Made by a program: the position numbers and the translations under genes | Part shown: positions 1 to 10,875 of the stretch, one piece after another | How the letters are laid out: every line of letters begins with the position of its first letter | Position numbering within the stretch: position 1 is the first letter of the stretch | Notes under the pieces: model-generated | Told to the model about the DNA's origin: nothing | The model's database searches: none | What the model saw: the letters and a program-made list of their open reading frames with translations, nothing else | Assembly (NCBI GenBank): GCA_949316235.1 | Contig: OX438758.1 | Coordinates: forward strand, 9,395,731-9,459,730 | From: Oegoconia quadripuncta | Lineage: Eukaryota; Arthropoda; Insecta; Lepidoptera; Autostichidae | DNA length: 64,000 nucleotides | Reading direction: 5' to 3'

Positions 1-32
1 TCTCTAATATCTGTTGTTAAGTGATGAAGTAC

Positions 33-295
33 TTTCCCAATTTGGGAGGTCCGGCTACTATTCCCATGCAGGCCACGTGCCAATGAGTTATTAAATTTAA
101 TTAAAACGGTGAAGGAAAACATCGTGAGGAAACCTGCATGCCTGAGAAATAAAAATTCAAGGGCATGTGAAGTCCGCAACCCGCAGTGGGCCAGCGTGGT
201 GAACTATGGCCCATACTCTCTCATTATACGAGGGAAGGCCTATATCGCTGCAGTGGGATGTTTACGGGCTGATGATGAATGAATGAATGAAACTG
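33..295 (+). mobile_element. SINE family E copy, 5' part degraded
   Basis: This is a tRNA-headed SINE of the family seen complete at 19813-20112. The conserved middle (aaacggtgaaggaaaacat, then ggaaacctgcatgcctgag) is followed by the typical 3' end, with gggatgtttacgggctgatg and a GATGAAT-type simple tail at about 265-292. The head before position 90 is rearranged, so the promoter boxes cannot be read. Confidence 0.75.
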
Positions 296-589
296 CTGGA
301 TACTGATGCTTCATTGATGGCCTTAGGTACATGCAAACCGAGTAGTACAATACTACCCCGCCTGTAATCAGTATAGGGACATCTGTGTAGCCACTTGCAC
401 TGACGAGGTCAAAACATAGTTGTACAAATTATAAAATAAAATAAGCATTTGAAATACTCTTAATTGAATTCGATTCGAGTGTTCGTAGGGAGGTAGGTAG
501 TAATATTCGCTAATGATTTTCGACTAAACATTTGTCGCGGTCAGTTCTTTGACATTTAAAAACCTAGTGGCATTTAACCGCTTCTCCAA
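296..589. other. AT-rich stretch, nothing recognised
   Basis: No long open frame, no repeat family and no RNA gene could be recognised here. Confidence 0.5.
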
Positions 590-690
590 ACACTAGTATG
601 TTTATGCCACTAGTGGTCACCCATCCAAGGAGTGACCGCGCCAGTAATTGTTTAACTTCGGTAAACGAAAACGAATGCGACTGCAGCACC
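590..690. repeat. Dispersed repeat family L, fragment
   Basis: The segment with ccactagtggtcacccat and gagtgaccgcg matches the ends of the longer copies at 56605-56885 and 59575-59855. Those copies share a block about the 'cacctgacagtca' and 'ccaccgacttg' motifs. The family is not identified; it is probably the 3' portion of a retroelement. Confidence 0.5.
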
Positions 691-1309
691 AACTGTTTAG
701 TGTCATTATAGTGAGATAAGATTCCTAGGTCTCCAATGCAGAGGCACGGACTTCACCATTCCTACACATTGATGTATGTAATTTTCATTGTATCCATATC
801 ATTCTTTCTCCGACGGATATCTTTCCTAATTATGTATGGAGTCGGACGCGTGCCTCCAATTACCTTTACAACCCATAATTACATAGTGGTAACCAATTAC
901 TTGCCGTGGCAAATGATAGATAAGCTTGTTTAAACGTGTCAAATTGAAGGAATCCACAGAAATTTGAAGAATGGAAATGACACGTCGTGTTTAGATAGAT
1001 AAGGCCTTTATTTTTCCCACAGCACACACATATATTGAGCTTAAATTGATACATAGACAAGGTAACAAATCAATAATACTAACATATTTTTGTAACAATA
1101 ACATACGTGCTATGTGCTGAAGCAGTATGCAAATGGGTCAGAGCTCAGTGTATTAGATTGCTCATTGTGCCAAACAATTCAGCTATCTCTTATGGAGCAG
1201 AGCAACATGACTATTTCAATAGTCTCAAAATTGCTATTTACTTGTTGTTACCTCTTGTTTAGCTTATTTATCTTGCGGTATTTATAGACAGAGTATAAAG
1301 AATAGGACC
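691..1309. other. AT-rich stretch, nothing recognised
   Basis: Only short open frames of about 65 codons with no recognisable content are present on either strand. Confidence 0.5.
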
Positions 1310-1312
1310 AAA

Positions 1313-1560
1313 CTGTCTCTAGCTGTGGGTGTCGTAAGAGGCGACTAAGGGATGACAAGCATAACAGTAGGTACTATATTATACCAGTGAAGGGTAGCAG
1401 CATCATTGGTGTCGAGCTTGCAAAAAATCTGTGATCGTCAACCCGCCTGCCAAGCGTGGCGATTATTTCAAATACTCCTGAAGAAAGCTATGTAATCTGT
1501 GACATAGGAGACGCTTATGTCCAGTAGCGGAGAATAAACAGCTGTTAATGTGATGTGATT
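1313..1560 (+). mobile_element. LINE 3' fragment (GTCGTAAGAGGCGACTAAGGG type)
   Basis: The segment starts in ggtgtcgtaagaggcgacta, continues through cctgccaagcgtggcgatta, and ends in a tail resembling 'cttatgtccagtagcgg' plus a TGATG-rich run. This order is that of eroded non-LTR retrotransposon 3' ends common in Lepidoptera. No intact frame remains. Confidence 0.5.
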
Positions 1561-2789
1561 TATAGCTATTGGTTGGAAACGGCCTCCAGCGACAACCCGT
1601 GCCCTTCATCAGGTCATCCGTCAATTTTAATTTTAATTTTATTGGTTTATTTATCTTAATCGCTAAGGTATATTTGATCACTCCGAGTACTAATACTATT
1701 TTCAGAATATTCAGATCCGCCAAAAAGAAAAATTTGTTTACTAATTAGAGAAGTGGTTGACGTAGATCTTGGATAACTTAAATGTTAGTCTTACCATTAT
1801 ACTAGATATACTTATCGTAAGTTACATATTTGAATAATCATAACACACGTTTTCGCTCCTATCAGTTACCTAAAAATAGCTCAGACTTCAATCTTTTTAT
1901 AAAATGCATCGATTGGAAACAATAAAGTATTAAGAATTGTAGAACGGCGGTAAATGTTTTAATTACCATTAATTAAAGGGGAGGAGTCACAGTCCGCCAC
2001 CCAGCCGTGACCAAACACCCGCAAAAACATACAAATTAGGTGTAAACTGTTACAATTATAAGGACAATTAAACACAACACCTCACAAACATCAAAATCAC
2101 TAAATTTACGCTTCGGCGCGTAACTTTCTGCTGTTAATAAAAAGACGACATACTTTACCACCTAGGGAATAAAGCACAAAATTCAAGCACCATTATATTT
2201 ATCAAGTAGCGACAGTGCTGGTAATGATAGTGCGAGATTGCACGTCCGCGCACGCGCTAAAGTTTTTTATTGTCCAATTACAGGGTTAACAGTGCATGTA
2301 ATCGCGTGATGATTGTTGCTGATTGGTCAACAAAACGTTGGGTGGCGTTCGCACGATAAATTAACCACACTTTATTTACACTACTTAAATGATTATACTG
2401 TTACGGTTCGTCGCGTATTTATCAAAATATTGGAATGGTTGAAATGTTTCATTTTTTTAAGAACACATAATTATAAAGGCGATAACACGTGATAAAAAAT
2501 GTTGCGACAATTATTTATAGCTTAAAATTATATTATACGTACAAAATCAATATTAACAAGGAAACAATCTTACTGTAGGCGTAAACTAGCAATGTAATTT
2601 TGCAAAGTAACATTTTTAAGAAGGCAATTCAGTCGTAAAAAAATTGCGAACTAAAATTGAGTTTTTATGATATTATATGGATTGTTAGCGAGAATATAAT
2701 ATTTGCTTTGTTTATAAAGTCATATAAAGTTTAAATGAATATTCTTTTGAAGGATTAATTGACTAAGAAGTCTTTTCTGTGAGATGCGA
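1561..2789. other. AT-rich stretch, nothing recognised
   Basis: About 1.2 kb of AT-rich sequence in which I see no repeat family, RNA gene or plausible exon. Confidence 0.5.
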
Positions 2790-2819
2790 GTTGGCAACCT
2801 CGGTATGTTTTCTACATAG

Positions 2820-2955
2820 GTTGCTTGGAAGAGCAAAGTCATATGGGGGTGATAGGTTTTAGGACATTTTAAGCCAAACTTTCCTCAGAATTTTCCTCAT
2901 CATCAGCACGTCTTTAATAAGGCGTCTACTGCTATATATGGCTTCCCCTTAGATT
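2820..2955 (-). mobile_element. LINE 3'-tail fragments
   Basis: Two short matches lie next to each other. The first, aggttgcttggaagag, also occurs in reverse at 29820-29870. The second is a 'catcatcagcacgtcttt...ctactgct' block of the type that ends several lepidopteran retroelements. Both are too short for a family name. Confidence 0.35.
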
Positions 2956-3504
2956 TTTTTCAAATTGTTATCATAATTATGCATTCTCAATTAAAATAGA
3001 AGATGAAATCTGAATATGTACATGTTTTCGCTAGTCGCTCTGTTAATACTTTTGTTTTATGCTTTTTTGTTAGAAAAAGTCCTGATTATCTCGAGTACTT
3101 TAAGTAAGACTTTATAGTTACTAACATAAATTACGTTTAATATGTTCCAAATGCACCGACCTCCCTAACACTCTGTATAGTTTGAGATGTAACCTTTTTT
3201 TTTCAAGAATTGCCCAGTGATTCATGTTGTGTAAAAAAGTTTTGTAAAAAATCAGAATATTACGATACTGTTGTTATTTGATTATAAAACCAGCTAAATT
3301 TAGTTAAAGCCCGTATTACTACTGTAAAGTTCATTCATTCATAAAACTCTATATGAAGCCCTGAAACTATTTTTTTTGTGTGCAATAAAGAATTTAATAA
3401 TAATAATAATAATATTTTCTAATGAATTAACCAAGATAATTTCAAAAAATGTTTAAGATTTTTCGTGGAGCTAACTTCATAAAATACTACGCAAAAGACA
3501 AACA
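2956..3504. other. AT-rich stretch with an (AAT)n run
   Basis: The stretch holds the LINE-like end gtgtgcaataaagaattt followed by an (AAT)n microsatellite at about 3394-3413. Nothing else was recognised. Confidence 0.5.
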
Positions 3505-3765
3505 TACATAAAGTACACCTTTATCCCAAATGGGGTGGTCAGAGATATCCCAAACATTAGCGTTCAGATTGTACATACATTAAAAGATTAATCCACCGTT
3601 CATCTTTGAAATATTCAGAAATGCACACGTGACATGGGGTGAGCCCGTCGTCCTTAAATCGTAAGTCGATAGATGTTTTTTTAGTGGAAAGTCGCTTAGT
3701 CGCGTTTTACGACACTCACGGGAAGAGATGGGTTGGTTCTAATCTTTTTACATGCCGAATACACA
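3505..3765 (+). mobile_element. Dispersed element family G, near full length
   Basis: It opens with tttatcccaaatggggtggt and atcccaaacattagcgtt, then carries gaaatgcacacgtgac, and ends near gggaagagatgggttggtt. The same order occurs at 32338-32565 and 61802-62045 on this strand, and at 45684-45930, 50379-50535 and 55170-55712 on the other. It is probably a LINE- or SINE-related end; no promoter boxes are seen. The 65-codon frame inside has no coding appearance. Confidence 0.65.
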
Positions 3766-4324
3766 TTTTTACAAAGGGGATTTGGGACAGTATTAATCCT
3801 TATCAGTGTGCTGTAATCTTCGCTCTCAATATATGAGTTACTTGGCTCGCTTTTTCATACTATCCCTTAAAAAAAAGAACTTAGTAACTAATTGCACCAA
3901 CGACTACCTCAAATCTAGTTACACTCCCATTGCCCGCACCCAATTAAACCGATAAGTGGCCGACGTATTGTCGTGTCGCATTTAATGTCGTCGGCGAAAA
4001 ATGTTGACGTTCAATGCTGTCTCTGTCGGTTTGAAAAAGGAAGGGTTTCGTCAATATTGAGGAGCAAATGGGGAGTTAGAATTGATAGGTGACGCTTGAT
4101 GAGATGAAAGTGGCCTTTTTATAACTTTAAACGGAAATATTTTTTTGCAAGTAGAATACAAACTTATTTGAAAATGATAAGTTTCAATTATTTTTATTTA
4201 TAAATACGTTAGGTACTCGTATTAATTTTTAGTAAGATAATTACGCGCCTGTAATAATAGAGCATTTAGGGAGGTCAATGTTTTGCAGTCAGTAGCAAGT
4301 GTTATTGAAAGGGCGGTGATCGAA
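3766..4324. other. AT-rich stretch, nothing recognised
   Basis: No recognisable repeat or gene. Confidence 0.5.
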
Positions 4325-4720
4325 TCTTGAATGAAGAAATCTGTGGACGAAAGTCACTGACACGCATGATTAGTAAGCTGAAGTGGCGGTGGGCAGGGCA
4401 TATAGCTCGAAGAACTGATAGCCGGGTGGGGCATTAAAGGTCTCCAGTGAAGATCACGCACCGGCAAACTCATGCATAAGACGTCCATTCATAAGGGTAC
4501 AGACTACCCTCATCTTTACTTAAAATCAGGTTGTGATTGAGTTTAAGTGCTAACTCGTTGTGATTAAAAAAAACTACCTATTAAAGGTCATGGGAATTCG
4601 CTGGATGCAGGTCGCTCTTGAAACCTATGAGGGAAGCCTATATTCAGCGGTGGGTGTCCAATGGCTGATAATGTTGAATATTTGGCAGATACACATTGCC
4701 ACTAGCTATACCTGTTTTCC
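4325..4720 (+). mobile_element. RTE-like LINE relic, split by a SINE fragment
   Basis: The first half (4325-4490) translates in one frame to ISKLKWRWAGHIARRTDSR, the hallmark of the region downstream of the reverse transcriptase in RTE-type endonuclease/reverse transcriptase LINEs of insects, followed by an in-frame stop. The second half (about 4580-4700) carries the usual end, 'cgctggatgcaggtcgctct' then 'ggaagcctatattcagcggt' and an aatgttga tail. Between them, 4498-4573 is a foreign insertion. Related relics lie at 46900-47067 and, reversed, at 7826-8020. Confidence 0.7.
4498..4573 (+). mobile_element. SINE family C, 5'-truncated 3' end
   Basis: It matches the last 75 bp of family C, with catctttacttaaaatcagg and gtgctaactcgttgtg followed by an A-tract. 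It sits inside the RTE-like relic, so it inserted after that element. Confidence 0.6.
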
Positions 4721-4878
4721 TTCACATTTGCAGGATCTTGCTGGAAGAAATCTCTTTTTAGAGATAAGCTAGTACATTTTGTACATCCTGTATCTAGTAT
4801 GTATTTGATTTTTATTTATACTCGTGTGCAATAAATTATAAATCAGTGAATGAGTCGATGAATATAAAAGAAGAGGGA

Positions 4879-5080
4879 TTTTTTTTTATATGAGAGGGCG
4901 GCAAACGAGCATGAGGGTCACCTGATGGAAAGCAATCACCGCCGCCCATGGACACCCACAACACCAAAAGGGTCACAGATGCGTTGCCGGCCTATGAGAA
5001 AGGTGTAGGCTCGTTTCTTGAAGGTTCCAATGTCGTACTCGTTCGGGAATACCGGTGCCGGAAGCCCGTCCGGAAGAAAT
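4879..5080 (-). mobile_element. LINE family D 3' end
   Basis: On the plus strand it reads poly-T, then tatgagagggcggcaaacga, then the 'gcaatcaccgccgcccatgg' block. This is the antisense of the 3' coding end and UTR of the LINE better preserved at 62984-63305. The copy stops near 5080, so it is 5'-truncated. Confidence 0.75.
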
Positions 5081-5085
5081 TTATA

Positions 5086-6060
5086 CACTTATTTTCATAA
5101 TATAATTATATATAGAGACAGTCCATTGTAGAGTAACAAATAATGTATCTATCTGAACAGAATTTGTATATATTGAAGATTGGATGTCAGAGAAAGTCTG
5201 TTGAAGTGAATTAAGCAGAATATCCAAATTTAGAAGCTATTTATCACACTTGCAGCCTTCTAGATTGTGCTCGGTTTTTCCTAGTTTGAAATAATTTTAT
5301 GTGAGGTAAAATTAATTACTATCAAATTCAAGCCATTAATCCAAGAATGCTCCTAATTAATAATCAAACACTATCTTTAATTTTATAATGCCACCGCCAC
5401 TGGTTGTTAGTTCGAGAACCTTCGCATCACTGCACAGGCCATAAACGTCTTTTGACACAATAAAAAACAAATTAATTTCGTATTTCAGAATTGGAACTTA
5501 AAAGCGATTCGTTGTTTCGATTACAATTTGAATTTAGAAGTCTAGTGACGTTATAAAAACGTCTGTTTTTGACTTTCACCGTCAGTTCGGTCGCATCTTC
5601 CCACGATGTTAGTTGTATAGTAGGTAACAATTAGACAATTGTCGGCCATTTTAACGATCAACCATAAAATCGGGTTTCAGTCTCTCATTAACCGCATTCT
5701 TGTGATACTTCCGCTTTTATAGTTTTACTAATCAACGCTTTGAGATTAATACGGTCCCGTACGTAATGGCGTTGGTTGTGTTAAGATTAATTTTATTGGT
5801 CCCAGCCTCGGACAATTGGTCGTATAGATAATTGAGTTTCGGACAGCTTCGGCTTTTTTCTTAGTTTCTGTATTTACTGTTAGAGCCACTTATTTTTCTT
5901 ATTTATCTTTATACTAGCGAGTAGTAAAGTATTGAAATTATCTAATTTAGATTATTGAAATGGAACCGCATCTAGTTAGTTTACATTCGTGTATTTAAAA
6001 AACGTATAAAATTTAAATGACAAATTTTTCCAATCGGTAGTGGATAAATCTTTATACAGC
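5086..6060. other. AT-rich stretch, nothing recognised
   Basis: About 1 kb with no repeat, RNA gene or exon that I can support. Confidence 0.5.
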
Positions 6061-6062
6061 TG

Positions 6063-6220
6063 TACAAACCTTCAAGAAACGAGCCTACACCTTCCTCAAA
6101 AGCCGGCAACGCATCTGTGACCCTTTTGATGTTGCGGGTGTCCATGGGCGGCGGTGATTGCTTTCCATCAGGTGACCCGCATGCACGTTTCCCGCCCTCT
6201 TATATAAAAAAAAAAAAAAT
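6063..6220 (+). mobile_element. LINE family D 3' end
   Basis: The sense-oriented end of family D: 'cttcaagaaacgagcctaca' through 'catgggcggcggtgattgct' to an A-tract of about 14 at 6207-6220. It is 5'-truncated. Confidence 0.75.
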
Positions 6221-6225
6221 ATTCA

Positions 6226-7397
6226 AAATACTGCACTGCAATCTGATACGAAGGACCGACGGAAGATGAACCACAGAAGTCACAACAGAACGAACCGATA
6301 ATCAGATCTTACAGCAGAGCTAATAAACAAAGGATGCCGGTCAAAATAGCGCAAAAGGATAAGCCTACACTCAGTACTAGGTGGGTAATATTGATAAATC
6401 TTTAATCGGCCTCTCCCATTAGCTCTATAAACATCTAAAATACTGCACTGCATTTTGATATGACGAACGACGGAAGATGGACCAAGACAGTCAGTGCCAG
6501 AGCGAACCGTTAGGCAGATGATACAGTAGATTCTTCCCTGCATCCTTTGTTAATAAACCAAGTAGTAAAGAATAGCATCAAAAGGGAGAGGCCTATACCC
6601 AATAGTGGCTTGGTATATCACTGTAAACTGATACGACGGAAGATGGATCAAGGTTTATACTGGCAGAGAGAACCAGGGTGGTTAGATGATACAGTGGACT
6701 CGATATTATCAAAGGGAAAGATTGGTGTCACAAGGAAGCGGCCCAGAGTAGAGGATTTGTAGTGAGTTGATAAATCCTTGTTAAAGCTCTGTTATAGCTC
6801 TACAAAGCATTTAGAATACTGCACTGTCAGATCACAGATCAGGTGGTCAGATGATACAACAGATTCTTTTATACTTCCTTTGCTAATAATTGACGACCGA
6901 TTGGTGTAGTGGATAGTGACCCTGTCAGCGAAACCAACGGTTGCGGGTACGAATCCCGCGACGGGTAAATGTTTGTGTGATGAATATGAACATTATTCCT
7001 GAGTCATGGATGTTTATATAAATATTTATGTATATTTAACCGTTATTTAGTATCCATAGTACAAGCTTTGCTTAGTTTGGGACTAGATGATTGGTGTAAG
7101 TGTCCGAAATAAAAAAGAATAAAAAATAATCCAAGGATGCGGGAAAGAATGGTATCACACGGAAGAGGTCTACACCCAGTAGTGGTAATAGTACAGGAAA
7201 CTACAACGTAATCTGGCCAATGACCTGCCCAGCATCCACAGTGCAAACAGTCCGAAATAAAAATAAAAAATAAATAAGCCAAGGATGCGGGAAATAATGG
7301 TGTCACACGGAAGAGGTCTAAACCCAGTAGTGGTAATAGTACAAGAAACTACAACGTAATCTGGCCAATGACCTGCCCAGCATCCACAGTGTAAACA
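6226..7397. repeat. Degenerate tandem array with an embedded SINE
   Basis: Modules built from 'aatactgcactg', 'gacggaagatgga', 'agatgatacag', 'agattctt' and 'taataa' recur near 6228, 6437, 6610 and 6812 at a spacing of about 165-210 bp, strongly diverged. A SINE (6892-7110) interrupts the array. Downstream, a 148-bp unit is repeated twice (7102-7249 and 7250-7397) and is much more alike. The units carry tails such as 'acacccagtagtgg', as in LINE 3' ends, so the array may come from a retroelement end. Confidence 0.65.
6892..7110 (+). mobile_element. SINE family A, full-length-like copy
   Basis: The tRNA-derived head starts at gacgaccgattggtgtagtgg (A-box region) and has a B-box-like ggtacgaatcc at about 6955. 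The body has tttgtgtgatgaatatgaac and catggatgtttatataaat, and the end is gtacaagctttgcttagttt and gggactagatgattggtg. It is almost the same as the copies at 18084 and 27010. A few bases after its end the local 148-bp duplication begins. Confidence 0.85.
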
Positions 7398-7825
7398 GTA
7401 AAACAAATTATAAAATAATAAAACACAAAAAGCGATCGGTAGGTGGTCCGCTAAGTATTTGTTAATAATTGACACTTTCATGAAATACTACCGTGTTTAA
7501 TTACTCGGGCGTGTGTAATCTCTTATAATTGTGCTTTGTACTTGATTTATGCGCGCGCAGGTTGGTGGGTGGACCGAGGCAATTTTATTGTTTCGATTTT
7601 TCTGTATCGATTAACGGTATACTGTAGGTGTGTATCTACCGATTTTTTTTAAATTGGGTATTCTTTTAAAATAAGGTAACTTAAAATATACACGTCTCCA
7701 TAAGGCTCCTCCAGTGCCAATGCCTCTCGAGTTCCTTGCTTGTTCTTCTCAGAGGAAAATTGCCTTTGCCTTACTCAAATTCATGGGAGTTTAGTGAGGA
7801 CAAACCTGAAAACTTGGACTGGACA

Positions 7826-8020
7826 GGACTTCCACTGCTGAAGGCCTCCTAATGGATTTCTAGAGCGACTGGTTGAAAGCAGCCTGCATCCATACCTTGT
7901 GGACGTCATACGCTATGCATGCCGGTATTGCCGGTGCATGATGTCCACTCGAGAACTTAAATGCCCCACCGATCATCAGTTATTTGGGCTATGTGCCCTG
8001 CCCACTACACTTCAACTTAC
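7826..8020 (-). mobile_element. RTE-like LINE 3' relic
   Basis: Reading the minus strand from 8020 down: a 'gggcacatagcccaa' block, then gatcggtggggcatttaagt, then ggatgcaggctgctttcaac, and lastly ggccttcagcagtggaagt. This is the order seen in the RTE-like relics at 4325 and 46900. The 83-codon plus-strand frame here is antisense to it. Confidence 0.5.
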
Positions 8021-8410
8021 CAATCTGGACGAACACACTGAAGAGAATAATAAAAAGTTTAATTATTTATGCGATATTGTTAGATTGGATCGAATTTATT
8101 TTGTGTGCAATAAAGGATATAATAATAATATCATTAGTGGGCACCTATAAGTCTATATTAGTCCACTGTTGGACAAAGATTTAAAAGACAATTTAATGAC
8201 TTCTCGTGGTATAATTTTCCTTAATCGCTACAGTGGGCAGACGTTTGCAATTATTGGCCTCGCACAAATGACTCTGCTGCCCATTCATGGTCTTGAAATG
8301 CCAGTTATTTAAAGTCTACATGAAAAAAATCATATGAAACGTTGGAACTATTAATTTTCGATAGATATTATCTATTGAGTGTCAAAATATCAGTTAGGGT
8401 TAAACGTGGG

Positions 8411-8495
8411 ATCCATTCTAGGCTGCCCTGCGTGCCCCGATACTCGTACGCTACAGGACCTCTACGATGCCACAGAAAATGCGGTGCGTATAATC
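8411..8495 (+). mobile_element. Zinc-knuckle LINE C-terminus fragment
   Basis: One plus-strand frame reads GCPACPDTRTLQDLYDATEN and continues into AVRIIRG. It is homologous to the minus-strand frame at 31320-31500 (CPACPDSCTFDDLLNAT). The CxxC pair and the ATxxAV segment are typical of the extreme C-terminus of some Jockey- or R1-like non-LTR polyproteins. A family C SINE follows at once and may have cut it off. Confidence 0.5.
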
Positions 8496-8706
8496 CGTGG
8501 CTGTATAATCTCTGACAACCGGAACACAACAATGCTAATAACATTTGCTGTTTAGCGGCAGACTAAGATAAGAGTGTGGGAGCTAGCCAGGCGGGCATTT
8601 AAAATGCCTTATACCACCAACCAACCGAGTACTAAACATGGGAATCGAAGCCGCGACCTGGGATTCGTAAACTCCATGTTGTTTACGTTGAGCCACGGAG
8701 GCGGCG
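8496..8706 (-). mobile_element. SINE family C copy
   Basis: Antisense copy with tctctgacaaccggaacaca, ctagccaggcgggcattt and the head gttgagccacggaggcgg at 8688-8705. The 3' half is missing and the B-box region is degraded. Confidence 0.75.
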
Positions 8707-8902
8707 TTTAGCGAATTCATAAATACAAAAACTTTATTACCTATTATTTACATACGTATAAACCACTGAGGATATTAAGTAGGTATAGACTTAAATAAGA
8801 TGGATGTACACTACGAATTAAAATGGATAAGTATTTAAGCTAGACCGGGCCTGTATCTGATGCTAGTCTTAATGCTACAAAATGTAATATTGTTAAAAAC
8901 TG

Positions 8903-9055
8903 GCCCTCTTATTCATAAAAATTTACAAACGTAGTTATAATGTGTTTTGTCACTTTCTTTCAATGCAACATTTCCTTATGAACGACAGAGACAAAACATA
9001 CTTTAACTAAAACAGGCTTATAAAGCGTTTGTAAATTTTTATGAATACGGTTAGA
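8903..9055. mobile_element. MITE-like element with terminal inverted repeats
   Basis: The ends are inverted copies: attcataaaaatttacaaac at 8911-8930 and its reverse complement at about 9026-9047. Weaker pairing extends inward (ttata, tgttt). About 150 bp in all, with no coding capacity. Family unknown. Confidence 0.7.
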
Positions 9056-9059
9056 CTAT

Positions 9060-10010
9060 AAACAACAAAAAAAACACATTCAAATAATTTTATACTTAGG
9101 TAATTGTATGCAAAATTTGATAATGAACAAAGTCACTCTAAATCAAATTAGATCCATGAAAATAGTTTTTTTAGTGCAGATGTCTATATTTGGTCTACTA
9201 TTTACCACAACTGTACCAAATGTCAATTGTCAATAGTTAGCCTATAATATTATAATAATGAAACACTAATAAAAGAGTAAAAGAGCGTTATTTGTCTTTA
9301 TGATTTCTCCTTAGTATCATAGTAATTATTTATCATAATATCAGTATTGATAATGTATATACTTATTTATACTTCGTACTATATATATTTATATTGGATA
9401 GGTTATGTGGTATATTAATGTTATTTATTCGTTATTTTTTTTGGGTATTTATTTCATATATTATTTTTTATAAAATAATTTTCAAATGTTGTGTACACTA
9501 TTTTCTGCCCAATCTAATAAACACTATGTATCTCTAAGGTTTGCTAGTAGAAAACTCTATCGGAATTAATATCTGCTTTGTACATTTTATATACAATGCA
9601 TATTTGTGTCACAATTTGTGTACAATAAAGATATTAAGAAAAGTAGTCCAAGCAAAAATGTAGACAACCGGACACGTCTCGCATTCCCAATACCTACCTG
9701 CGGACTTAATAAATGGCAGAGAAAAAATTAATGACGTCTGATAAAGAACAAATTAGCTATCTTACTCTAATCGCTAAATGTAAATTAAGTCTAACATCTG
9801 AAATTTAGCCAATTAAAAGTTTTCCCTCTAGTGCCATAAAGTCCAGTCTTCACCTCTAAGTAGGTTATCTTACGTATCTAAAGAAAAACAAACGGATTTT
9901 GGAATGTCGAGACTTTATTCATACCATTATTATTCTAAATGGGCTATTTTACATGTTTGATACTCAAGAGTAGGAGGAATAGATATTTACTGAGATCTCA
10001 TGCGTCATCT
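9060..10010. other. AT-rich stretch, nothing recognised
   Basis: Only LINE-end-like 'gtgtacaataaagatatt' near 9610 was noted. Confidence 0.5.
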
Positions 10011-10012
10011 CA

Positions 10013-10056
10013 ACTACATCGTCAGTATCCAGCAGGTGATCTTGTGGGAAAACGGT
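10013..10056 (+). mobile_element. LINE family P, 3'-tail fragment
   Basis: The string 'catcgtcagtatccagcagg' and 'tgggaaaacgg' match the plus-oriented tail fragments at 48764-48825 and 58128-58195. It abuts a larger copy in the opposite direction. Confidence 0.4.
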
Positions 10057-10345
10057 TTTTTTTTATAATTAACTGGATACGCGTTTGACCTCAATCTCAC
10101 CTGACGCGCGATCCCAGTAAATGCCTATTTACTATGCTTATGAAGATCTCAATGTTGTAGGATTCAGAAAATACTGACGCCGGAAGGGAGTTCCATGCCT
10201 TCTTAATGCGAATGTTCGGTATATTGTACGGGTGCAATCCCTCCCCACGCCCAGTAGTCCGAAGATGGAAGGGCGGCGGTGGAATAAGATTTTGTAATTC
10301 GAACGCACACTCCCCGAAATGCATCCTGTAAAAAATTGAGAGGCA
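10057..10345 (-). mobile_element. LINE family P 3' end with RT C-terminus relic
   Basis: On the minus strand a 75-codon open frame (10324 down to 10097) carries PFHLRTTGRGEGLHPY and AWNSLPASVFSESYNI. The WNSLP block is the signature of the C-terminal end of CR1/Jockey-type reverse-transcriptase proteins. The frame ends in a stop and is followed by a short 3' UTR (antisense of taattaactggatacgcgt) and an A-tract, seen as poly-T at 10057-10066. The protein is heavily 5'-truncated and cannot be active. Related pieces occur at 19250, 28603, 38963, 48764 and 58128. Confidence 0.75.
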
Positions 10346-10745
10346 GGGGGTGTTCGAGGCTCTGCAATTTAGTAGTTATCGAATGATCACCAGTCTCATG
10401 GTACTTTGTTTCACAGAATCGAGTGCAGCTAGTATCCTGTAAAACATGACAAAACCCTATAACGTCATAAATTTGGATGAATGAAGAGGTGCACTATGTC
10501 CTTAATTAATATATATAGTCATTTTTTATTTCTTTTTCCCGATAATTCCAATAAATTAGATATAATTCCACTTCAGACGCTCAAGTGATTCCATGGAGAG
10601 CTGGGGGCAAAAGCCTAATAATTTATAAAACGCCTATTGGTATTGTTAGTGAGATATCTACCAAGCACAGAAGTGCTGCCAGTCTGCTGGTAGGACTATT
10701 CCATGCGACCTATTCCCAGTCGTCACCCCTGATGATATATAGTGG

Positions 10746-10875
10746 TGACGACCTGTTTGTTGGAGTGATTAGAAACTCTGATTGCTATACTAAAAGGTCG
10801 CGGGTTCGAATCCAGCTAGGGGCATAGGTTTGTATGATGACCGTGTACCTGAGTTATTGACGTTTTCACTTATAA
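10746..10875 (+). mobile_element. SINE family B, 5' part
   Basis: The tRNA-like head gacgacctgtttgttggagt and gtcgcgggttcgaatccagc (B box) is followed by tttgtatgatga. The 3' body is absent after about 10875. Confidence 0.75.

Noticed and set aside
6226..7397. CRISPR-like spaced repeats
   Set aside because: The modules are diverged, unequal in length and without constant spacers. The array is a satellite-like structure in a eukaryotic genome.
7043..7481. Two overlapping minus frames (87 and 103 codons) with a repeated CLHCGCWAGHWPDY-like segment
   Set aside because: The repetition is the translation of the 148-bp tandem unit and part of a SINE. There is no evidence of coding.
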